Source: CAMBDR01 sp046597185 (lineage in GTDB: Bacteria; Pseudomonadota; Gammaproteobacteria; Burkholderiales; Burkholderiaceae_D). Taken from it: a DNA stretch of 11,656 bases. Shown piece after piece: positions 6,073 to 11,656 of this stretch. Every line of letters starts with the position of its first letter. The stretch's first letter is position 1. The DNA is taken from contig JBKJLF010000446.1 of assembly GCA_046597185.1 (NCBI GenBank), positions 1-11,656 on the forward strand, given 5' to 3'. Below the pieces are notes generated by a model. The model saw only the letters and a list, made by a program, of their open reading frames with translations. It was not told where the DNA came from and ran no database searches. The position numbers and the translations under genes are program-made.

Positions 6073-9000
6073 TTACCCTGTTTGATCCCGGTGCAACAAA
6101 GGCAAGCGAATACTAAAACAACTACCTTCCCCAATTTGAGAACACACTTTGATTTCACCACCGTGTTTTTTGACAATTCCATATGAAATCGACAAACCCA
6201 TACCCATGCCTTCCCCCACTGAACGGGTGGTAAAAAAGGGATCAAAGATATGTTCAATACAAGCGGGCGCAATACCAACCCCGTTATCTTCGAATTCCAG
6301 CACCAAAACGCCTGGCTCGACAAAGCTGCGCACAATCAGGCTACCAGAGCTTTCCTGCTGCGCGGCCTGCGGGCGACTTTGAATCGCCTGGCAAGCATTC
6401 ACAACCAAATGCATAAAGACTTGATTCAATTGCGCTGGCCAACATTCCAATTCCGGGTTATCGGTCAAATCGAGCCGGATATCGACTTTGTCCACATATT
6501 GGGTACGCACCAGATTCACGGTCGCTTGCAAACTGTCGGCGATGCGCACCGCTTTCCAATCGGCCTCATCCAGCCGCGAAAAGGTACGCAAATCCTTGAC
6601 TAGCTCCCGAATTCGCCCGGTTCCCTCGCTGATCGAGGCCAGCGATTCATGCAGGCAATCAAAACGCTGCTGCAAACTGACGAGCAATTCCGACGGGGCT
6701 TCCGGCCCGGCCAATAGCCATAAATAGCGCTGCAATTCTTGCAATTGCTCGCCCAAATTATAGGCACCGACAAAGGCAAAATTGGCGGGATTGTTAATTT
6801 CATGTGCCACACCCGCCGTTAAGGTGCCCAGCGAGGCAATTTTTGCCTGTTGCACCAGTTGTACCTGGGTGTCGCGCAAATGACTCAAGGCCGTTTCAAG
6901 CTGAGCATTGCTTTGTTGTAATTCCTGATGGGAAATTTCCAGATCGGCATTAGCATGATTTAAAGCATCATTCGAATCATGTAATTCGACATTGGTAATC
7001 AACACCAATTCTTGTTGGCTCTCCAGTTGCCTGGTTCGTTGTTCAACAATCTGTTGCAAAACCCGCTCACGTTGGCGTAATACCCTGGTGCGCAACTGAA
7101 TCATCATCATGAAGGCAATCGCTGCCAACAGCATCCACAAAACCCGCCACCACCAACGCTGATACCAAAAGGGTAAGACCTGAATAGGCAGCACCATTTC
7201 TTTAGGGCTCCACTGTCCATTCCGGTTTGAGCCACGCAAACGCAATTTGTAGCTGCCCGGTGGCAGATTGGCATAGCTTACCATGCGTCGATTGGCATCG
7301 GTTTCAATCCAATCCTTATCCCAATCATCCAGCCGATACGCATAACGGTTGCGCTCGCTGGCCGAAAAATCGAGCGCAGAAAATTCTGCCGTAAAACTAT
7401 TCGAATCAGCCGGAATCATGAGTTCGGCCGTCCTGTTTTGATCGCCGCTTTGATCGCCGCTTTGATCGGAATTAATGTAATTTGCCATCACCGCGCGCCC
7501 CATCACCCGCATTTCACTCAAAACCACGGGCGGTTGATAATTCCATGGTGAAAAATATTGCGGCTGAACCAGGGTTAAGCCACTATCGCCACCAAATAGC
7601 AATTCCCCGTTAGGCGCACGCGCCGCCGAAGCCACCCAATAGGTGCGAACTGCAACACCGTCGGCGCGCTTCATCGATTTCACAGAAAAATCTTTCAAAT
7701 CGATACGCGCCAAACCATCATCGGTGCTCACCCACATATTACCTGCCAGATCTTGCAAGATGGCATTCACATTGGCACTGGGTAAGCCATGTTCAATGCC
7801 AATCCGCCGAAAACGTGGCTTGCCAGCTGCGGTCAACATCATATGCAAGCCCCCGCTGGTCGTGCCAACCCAAAGCCGCCCCTGCTGATCAAAATAGAGG
7901 CTGCTGATATAGCCATTTGCCAAACCGGAGGGGTTCCACAATTCGGGTAAAATCTGCTCTACCCGAACACCATCCGGGCCAATTCGATTCAAACCATTTT
8001 TAGCGCCCACCCAAAGACTGCCGTCGGCTGCCAGACACAAGGCTTTAACCGCCACATCACTTAAATTAAGTTTTAAACGACGACTTTTTTCCAAATGGTT
8101 TGTATCAATTTGCCACAAGCCATCCGGCCCGCCCCCCATCAACATATCGCCCTTAAAAAGCAACTGCAACATTGATTCATTCGGATCACGGTCGGCAATG
8201 GCGACTCGTTCAAACTTTTTGGCGCTTAAATCGGTTCGATATAAGCCACGGCCGCTACCGATATACACGATACCTTTGTGGTCGGCAACGATGGAGCCAA
8301 TTTGAGCATGGGGCAGCGCATGCTCTTCGTTTAAAGGATCGGCGTGCACGCGCTGTATCTGCGCACTTCCGGGTGTAAGAATGTCGATACCATCTTGCCC
8401 CATGCCGAGCCAGATGCGTCCATCCGGCAAAACATTCACCGAAAACACATCGCCCGCCCTCAAGCGGTCAGCCCGTCCAACCGCACCAAACAAGGTAGAC
8501 ACAGTTTTTTGCCCCGGATCATGGCTACTCACGCCATGGTTGCTCGCCACCCACATAATGCCTGACTGGTCGCGCAACATACCCCATATGGTATCGTCCA
8601 ATAAGCTGGCAGCAATCGATTGATCATGCGAAATATGTCGGCCACCCGACTCCACCTGCTGCAAATCAAGTTCCACAACCCCATTGCCATCGGTGCCTAC
8701 CCACAACTGGCCATGCTTGGTTTCAACAAAACTGGTCACATAGTATTTGCCATGCTTTGCTTCTCCAGCCAAACTCACGCTACTGGCCTGAATTGAATTG
8801 GCCTCAGCCAGAAACGTGCCATGCCTCATGGTGCCGAACCACATGCGATTCATGCTGTCCTGATAGATACAAGAGACGATCGGCGTGGTCGAAGCGGGCA
8901 ATAGCACCGGTTGAAATCCGCTGTTCCCGCTCACGCCCGGTGCCCGCCGCACCACGCCTTTGTCGGTTGCCACCCACAACCAGCCATCACGACTAACCAC

Positions 9001-9615
9001 GCTGGCATGGATCGAATTATCCGGCAAACTGCTGATTTCGTTGGCGCGATGTTGCAAGTGTTCGATCAAGCGCCCATCATGCCCCAAGCGCCACAGGCCA
9101 GATTCGGCCGCAATCCAGACCCCATCGGCACCATCGTCCGAAATCGAACCAATGACGCCGCGTACCTTGGTTGGAATCGTTTGTAATTGATCCAATTTTC
9201 GTTGATAACGCGTGACCGTACCATCATACATCCCCACCCAAATATCGCCATGACGATCACGATGCAATGTCGCAACATAATTACTCGGCAACGCATTTTG
9301 ATCTGCCAAGGTATTGCGAAACACGCGAAAGCGATAGCCATCCCAACGCGTCAGTCCGTCTTGCGTACCAAACCATAAAAAACCATCGCCATCTTGTGCA
9401 ATAGCAGTCACCACTTGTTGCGGCAAGCCCTGCTCCAGACCCAAATGCGCAAAGGTGGTATCGGTTAATAAGGGCCACAAAGGCGACGGTTGTGCTACAG
9501 CGATTCCGCAAAAATACAACAAAAGACAAGCCAGTAATCCAGCCTTTGCATGCAGGTACACCTGCGCCTGCCCATACATATGGCAAAACCGAATCGGTGT
9601 AGCGATTACCTGCAT
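6073..9615 (-). CDS. Two-component regulator propeller sensor histidine kinase (upstream paralogue)
   Basis: A 1180-residue sensor kinase, first gene of the pair. The ATG at 9615 is supported by GAGG (9624-9621) with 5-nt spacing. A signal peptide ends near residue 41 (GIAVA/QPS). About 14 propeller blades follow (LWFGT 80-84, IWVGM 125-129, LWVGT 304-308, LWVGT 581-585 and others), then a Y_Y_Y domain about 735-815, a membrane span 819-839 and a coiled coil about 840-925, longer than in the paralogue. The catalytic core has H-box AGVAHEINNP with H938, an N-box with N1073, DNGVGI 1110-1115, FDPFFTT 1124-1130 and GEGMGMGLS 1134-1142. The first N-box position, Asn in the paralogue (N1031), is His here (H1069); the key NA asparagine is kept, so it is probably active. 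A 12-bp repeat inserts SGDQ units at 717-726. There is no receiver domain. The domain order and many motifs match the downstream kinase, consistent with tandem duplication. Confidence 0.93.
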   Translation of the reverse strand: MQVIATPIRFCHMYGQAQVYLHAKAGLLACLLLYFCGIAVAQPSPLWPLLTDTTFAHLGLEQGLPQQVVTAIAQDGDGFLWFGTQDGLTRWDGYRFRVFRNTLADQNALPSNYVATLHRDRHGDIWVGMYDGTVTRYQRKLDQLQTIPTKVRGVIGSISDDGADGVWIAAESGLWRLGHDGRLIEHLQHRANEISSLPDNSIHASVVSRDGWLWVATDKGVVRRAPGVSGNSGFQPVLLPASTTPIVSCIYQDSMNRMWFGTMRHGTFLAEANSIQASSVSLAGEAKHGKYYVTSFVETKHGQLWVGTDGNGVVELDLQQVESGGRHISHDQSIAASLLDDTIWGMLRDQSGIMWVASNHGVSSHDPGQKTVSTLFGAVGRADRLRAGDVFSVNVLPDGRIWLGMGQDGIDILTPGSAQIQRVHADPLNEEHALPHAQIGSIVADHKGIVYIGSGRGLYRTDLSAKKFERVAIADRDPNESMLQLLFKGDMLMGGGPDGLWQIDTNHLEKSRRLKLNLSDVAVKALCLAADGSLWVGAKNGLNRIGPDGVRVEQILPELWNPSGLANGYISSLYFDQQGRLWVGTTSGGLHMMLTAAGKPRFRRIGIEHGLPSANVNAILQDLAGNMWVSTDDGLARIDLKDFSVKSMKRADGVAVRTYWVASAARAPNGELLFGGDSGLTLVQPQYFSPWNYQPPVVLSEMRVMGRAVMANYINSDQSGDQSGDQNRTAELMIPADSNSFTAEFSALDFSASERNRYAYRLDDWDKDWIETDANRRMVSYANLPPGSYKLRLRGSNRNGQWSPKEMVLPIQVLPFWYQRWWWRVLWMLLAAIAFMMMIQLRTRVLRQRERVLQQIVEQRTRQLESQQELVLITNVELHDSNDALNHANADLEISHQELQQSNAQLETALSHLRDTQVQLVQQAKIASLGTLTAGVAHEINNPANFAFVGAYNLGEQLQELQRYLWLLAGPEAPSELLVSLQQRFDCLHESLASISEGTGRIRELVKDLRTFSRLDEADWKAVRIADSLQATVNLVRTQYVDKVDIRLDLTDNPELECWPAQLNQVFMHLVVNACQAIQSRPQAAQQESSGSLIVRSFVEPGVLVLEFEDNGVGIAPACIEHIFDPFFTTRSVGEGMGMGLSISYGIVKKHGGEIKVCSQIGEGSCFSIRLPLLHRDQTG
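7437..7472 (-). repeat. 12-bp tandem repeat in upstream kinase before the Y_Y_Y domain
   Basis: Two identical copies of TTTGATCGCCGC (7437-7448 and 7449-7460, plus strand) are followed by a partial third (7461-7472). They encode SDQ-SGDQ-SGDQ-NR, a polar stretch between the last propeller blades and the Y_Y_Y domain (residues about 716-727). Unit gain or loss would keep the frame and lengthen or shorten what looks like a surface loop. Confidence 0.85.
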
Positions 9616-9769
9616 ATCAGCCTCATTAACTTGGGAACCACTCTCCAGCCGTTGGCGTAAATATCGAGTAACTAATTTAGTCTTACCATCGCAAACCAGC
9701 CATAACTTGCGCCCTCTTTTAGCCCCTTGGGATCATTTACCCATCCCACAACCATGAACCCATGATTTG

Positions 9770-9778
9770 AGCATAGCA
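9770..9778 (-). promoter_or_regulatory. Candidate extended -10 for kinase operon
   Basis: The minus strand reads TGCTATGCT, an extended -10 with hexamer TATGCT (9775-9770). Only a T-rich, poor -35 lies upstream at normal spacing. The predicted start near 9763 gives a leader of about 148 nt. Support is weak because it rests on a single short match. Confidence 0.3.
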
Positions 9779-9823
9779 CCGAAATCAAAGTAAAAAACAT
9801 CTGTGCCAACACCCGCCTGATTG

Positions 9824-9832
9824 TGCTATCTT
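9824..9832 (+). promoter_or_regulatory. Candidate extended -10 for PLP enzyme gene
   Basis: TGCTATCTT on the plus strand, hexamer TATCTT at 9827-9832, with GTGCCA (9803-9808) as a 4/6 match to the -35 at 18-bp spacing. Transcription would start near 9839. Together with the box on the other strand it forms a mirrored pair, ATAGCAC (9773-9779) and GTGCTAT (9823-9829). Confidence 0.3.
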
Positions 9833-9960
9833 TATCAAACACTTGAAAAAATAACAGCATTAACGTAACATCTGGCGATCCTTGAATCTGCCCTGTTTCG
9901 AGCACCCATTATTACCCACGCTCCCAAATAGTCACACCGTCAATTATCTGGAATCAAAGC

Positions 9961-11223
9961 ATGAAACGACGTACTCTTTTATTATCGACCGCAGGCATGG
10001 CCGCATTTACTGGTTTTGCACTTCGCCCCGGTGAGCGCGGTGCGCCGCATTTGTCGTATTTTCAGGATTTAAGTAAGCTGTTACGCCAACATGCAAGTGG
10101 CACACCGGCCCTGATCATCGACCGCCAGCAAATGCTGAAAAATGCAGCCATTGTACAAGGCCATATTGTGAATAAAATCGCCGTGCGGCTGGTGAGCAAA
10201 TCCTTATCTTGCCTGCCCTTGCTGGATGTGCTGATGCAAACCATGCAAACCCGCCGCTTGATGGTATTTAACTTGCCGCAATTATTGCAACTGGCCAGCG
10301 AGCGCCCCGATACCGATTTACTGCTGGGCAAACCGCTCCCCGTGGCGGCGGCGGCACAGTTTTACCGGCAATTCAAGAGTGCGCGTTTTGCGCCACACCA
10401 GCAATTGCAATGGCTGATCGATACACCGCAGCGGTTGCAACAATACCGCAATTTGGCGCGCGGCCAGGGTTTGCGCTTGCGGGTGAATCTGGAAATCGAT
10501 GTCGGCTTGCATCGCGGCGGCATTGCGGATCTGGCCAGCTTGCATGCGATATTGGATATATTAAAAAACGAGCCTGCCTTGGTATGGTCGGGCATGATGG
10601 GCTACGATGCCCACGTTGGCAAATTGCCGCTTGCCAGCATGCGCAACGACGCCTTGCAACATGTGAATCTGGTGTACCAGCAGATGTTGCACGCAGCGCG
10701 TAACAAATTGGGGCAACAGGCACTGACCTTGAATGTCGGCGGCTCGCCTACCTATCGCTTGCACGACGGCAGCGCCAGTGCCAATGAAGTGGCGCTCGGT
10801 TCTGCAATGCTCAAACCGGGTGATTTCGACACCGATTTATTGCAAGACCTGTCCCCGGCGTGCTACATCGCCACCCCGGTATTGAAGGCTCAGGCGCAAT
10901 TTCAGATGCCGTATGGGGTACAGGGTTTAAGTGATATGGCACGGGCATGGGATATAAATCAACGGCGCGCTTATTTTGTGTACGGCGGCAATTGGTTGGC
11001 CGACCCAATTTCACCGCACGGCTTACAGGCCAGCGGCTTGTATGGTAACTCGTCCAACCAGCAAGTGCTGCTCGGTTCAGGCATGCAGCAATTACAGGTG
11101 GACGATTTTATCTTTTTCCGGCCACGCCAAAGCGAAGCCGTGCTCTTGCAGTTTGGTGCCATTGCGGTGCTGGATCAGGGCAAGCTGAGCGAATTTTGGC
11201 AACCGATGGCGGCCTTGCCGTAA
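9961..11223 (+). CDS. Fold-type III PLP-dependent amino acid aldolase/deaminase/racemase-like protein, Tat-type N-terminus
   Basis: A 420-residue protein resembling the COG3616 group (D-threonine aldolase, D-serine dehydratase and 'amino acid deaminase/aldolase' relatives) with an alanine-racemase-like N-terminal barrel. Seen in the sequence: the likely PLP lysine K80 in RLVSKSLS; NLEIDVGLHRGG at 176-187, matching the family's EID-x-G-x-x-R-x-G motif; MGYDAHVG at 213-220, close to the family MGYE-x-H segment; NVGGSPTY at 258-265, a plausible PLP-phosphate loop; and EVALGSAMLKPGD at 276-288. The zinc-site motif PNHxC of D-serine dehydratase is not seen; the matching region reads RPRQSEAV (387-394). 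Residues 1-24 begin MKRRTLLLSTAG, a twin-arginine-like signal with a hydrophobic core but no clear cleavage site, so the protein may be exported folded or stay tethered. The ribosome binding site is weak (GGAA about 8 nt upstream). Substrate and reaction are unknown. It is divergent from the kinase operon. Confidence 0.8.
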   Translation: MKRRTLLLSTAGMAAFTGFALRPGERGAPHLSYFQDLSKLLRQHASGTPALIIDRQQMLKNAAIVQGHIVNKIAVRLVSKSLSCLPLLDVLMQTMQTRRLMVFNLPQLLQLASERPDTDLLLGKPLPVAAAAQFYRQFKSARFAPHQQLQWLIDTPQRLQQYRNLARGQGLRLRVNLEIDVGLHRGGIADLASLHAILDILKNEPALVWSGMMGYDAHVGKLPLASMRNDALQHVNLVYQQMLHAARNKLGQQALTLNVGGSPTYRLHDGSASANEVALGSAMLKPGDFDTDLLQDLSPACYIATPVLKAQAQFQMPYGVQGLSDMARAWDINQRRAYFVYGGNWLADPISPHGLQASGLYGNSSNQQVLLGSGMQQLQVDDFIFFRPRQSEAVLLQFGAIAVLDQGKLSEFWQPMAALP

Positions 11224-11296
11224 ACGCTGGCCCACAACACCACCAACCACACCAACACCGACATCATTCGAGTTCATCGTTTTGCCCCTTTGCAAT

Positions 11297-11331
11297 CGGC
11301 TTGGGTATCAGCTCACGATACCCGAAGTCCG
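11297..11331 (+). terminator. Bulged hairpin downstream of PLP enzyme gene, possible terminator
   Basis: GGGTATC (11303-11309) pairs with GATACCC (11317-11323) around a 7-nt loop. The stem extends outward through CTT/AAG and CGG/CCG with two single-base bulges (G11324 and T11328), giving about 13 pairs. No U-tract follows, so it is not a classical intrinsic terminator; it lies 74 bp after the stop and could instead be a 3'-end-protecting or attenuating structure. Confidence 0.4.
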
Positions 11332-11357
11332 CCGGCATGAGACTCCCGGTAGCAGCA

Positions 11358-11387
11358 TTCAGATTTCAGAAATGAGTTTGCTATAGT
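11358..11387 (+). promoter_or_regulatory. Candidate extended -10 promoter for MipA-like gene
   Basis: TGCTATAGT (11379-11387) is an extended -10 with hexamer TATAGT, preceded at 18-bp spacing by TTCAGA (11358-11363, 4/6 match to TTGACA). The predicted start near 11394 leaves an AT-rich leader of about 93 nt. A TTGACG at 11403-11408 is an alternative -35 but lacks a good -10. Confidence 0.4.
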
Positions 11388-11486
11388 CCGTTCCAGATTG
11401 GTTTGACGAAATAATTTCAAAAACAAATTTTTCTCAACACAATATTATTTTAAAGATGAATATACCGGACCATAAAAGGACTTACA

Positions 11487-11656
11487 ATGAAACATTTTCT
11501 TAAAATTAGCACTATTACTGCAACACTCTTAAGCGGCGCATCAATCAGCGCACATGCCCAAACCTCGGCCCCGGCCTCTGCCTCGGCTGAATCGGGTGTG
11601 ACGGTGGGTGCGGCTTTCATTATCGCGCCAGAATACCTGGGTGCCAAGAAAGAGCG
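11487..11656 (+). CDS. MipA/OmpV-family outer-membrane protein (N-terminal fragment, 3' end off window)
   Basis: An open frame from the ATG at 11487 continues off the right edge, giving 56 codons. The ribosome binding site AAGGA (11476-11480) has 6-nt spacing. Residues 1-24 form a Sec signal peptide (MKHFLKI, a hydrophobic core, then SAHA/Q), followed by a short Ser/Ala/Pro-rich linker and then VTVGAAFIIAPEYLGAKKER. This last segment matches the first beta-strand and P-x-Y-x-G signature of MipA/OmpV proteins. Family members are outer-membrane barrels; E. coli MipA scaffolds a murein transglycosylase and synthase complex. With only the N-terminus visible, the family call rests on that one segment. 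Confidence 0.72.
   Translation, partial: MKHFLKISTITATLLSGASISAHAQTSAPASASAESGVTVGAAFIIAPEYLGAKKE

Larger units (their letters stand above)
9616..9960. other. Divergent intergenic region kinase operon / PLP enzyme
   Basis: These 345 bases hold no ORF I can support: the longest candidate (minus strand, 9672-9905) has no family resemblance and no clear ribosome binding site. The region carries two outward-facing extended -10-like boxes (listed separately), leaving leaders of about 150 nt for the kinase operon and about 120 nt for the PLP enzyme gene. I found no strong hairpin or recognisable riboswitch. Confidence 0.5.
11224..11486. other. Intergenic region between PLP enzyme and MipA-like gene
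   Basis: These 263 bases contain a CA/ACC-rich low-complexity stretch (11231-11262), a bulged hairpin (11297-11331), a candidate promoter (11358-11387) and a very AT-rich leader (11405-11460) leading to the next gene. I find no ORF worth calling. Confidence 0.5.

Noticed and set aside
9672..9905. Minus-strand open frame of 77 codons in the divergent intergenic region
   Set aside because: No clear ribosome binding site or family resemblance; it would span both candidate promoters.
11092..11295. Minus-strand open frame with a Gly/Val-rich segment (DVGVGVVGGVVG)
   Set aside because: It arises from the CA-rich low-complexity stretch at 11231-11262 and runs antisense into the PLP enzyme gene.
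11403..11448. TTGACG (11403) with TATTAT (11443) as a promoter for the MipA-like gene
   Set aside because: Spacing is 34 bp, far from 16-18 bp; the extended -10 at 11379-11387 is a better candidate.

Overview
The window looks like a chromosomal segment of a Gram-negative betaproteobacterium, most likely Burkholderiales and possibly Oxalobacteraceae/Undibacterium-like. This is inferred from the gene content: a purN–RsmB/NOP pair, a glycine-zipper envelope protein, very large beta-propeller sensor kinases and a MipA/OmpV-type outer-membrane protein. GC content looks moderate, by eye about half. I see no insertion sequence, phage, tRNA, rRNA or CRISPR array. No database search was possible, so the taxonomy is a judgement.

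Layout. Positions 1-1628 (minus strand) hold a two-gene unit: purN, then an RsmB/NOP-type RNA methyltransferase that runs off the left edge. The two overlap by 4 bp (ATGA). PurN carries an unusual C-terminal tail encoded by a degenerate 21-bp tandem repeat. Positions 1629-1950 are a divergent intergenic region with candidate promoters for purN and for the plus-strand glycine-zipper gene (1951-2490). That gene converges on the kinase operon, and an 11-bp perfect hairpin (2513-2548) sits between the two stop codons as a likely shared terminator.

Positions 2551-9615 (minus strand) are about 7 kb devoted to two tandem, paralogous sensor histidine kinases of 1180 and 1160 residues. Each has a signal peptide, about 14 two-component-regulator propeller blades, a Y_Y_Y domain, one membrane span, an H-box and a complete HATPase domain. 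Neither carries a receiver or DNA-binding output domain and no response regulator is in the window, so they must signal through a partner encoded elsewhere. Each contains its own in-frame 12-bp tandem repeat.

Positions 9616-9960 are a second divergent intergenic region with two mirrored extended -10-like boxes. Positions 9961-11223 (plus) encode a fold-type III PLP-dependent enzyme (COG3616-like amino acid aldolase/deaminase/racemase group) with a Tat-like N-terminus, implying an exported or membrane-tethered enzyme. After a 263-bp gap with a bulged hairpin, the N-terminus of a MipA/OmpV-family protein begins at 11487 and leaves the right edge.

How the parts may relate. PurN and the methyltransferase are housekeeping genes. 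The rest has an envelope theme: a glycine-zipper protein, two sensors with large periplasmic propellers, an apparently exported PLP enzyme and a MipA-like barrel. That the kinases sense something linked to the PLP enzyme divergently encoded beside them is a hypothesis from position only.
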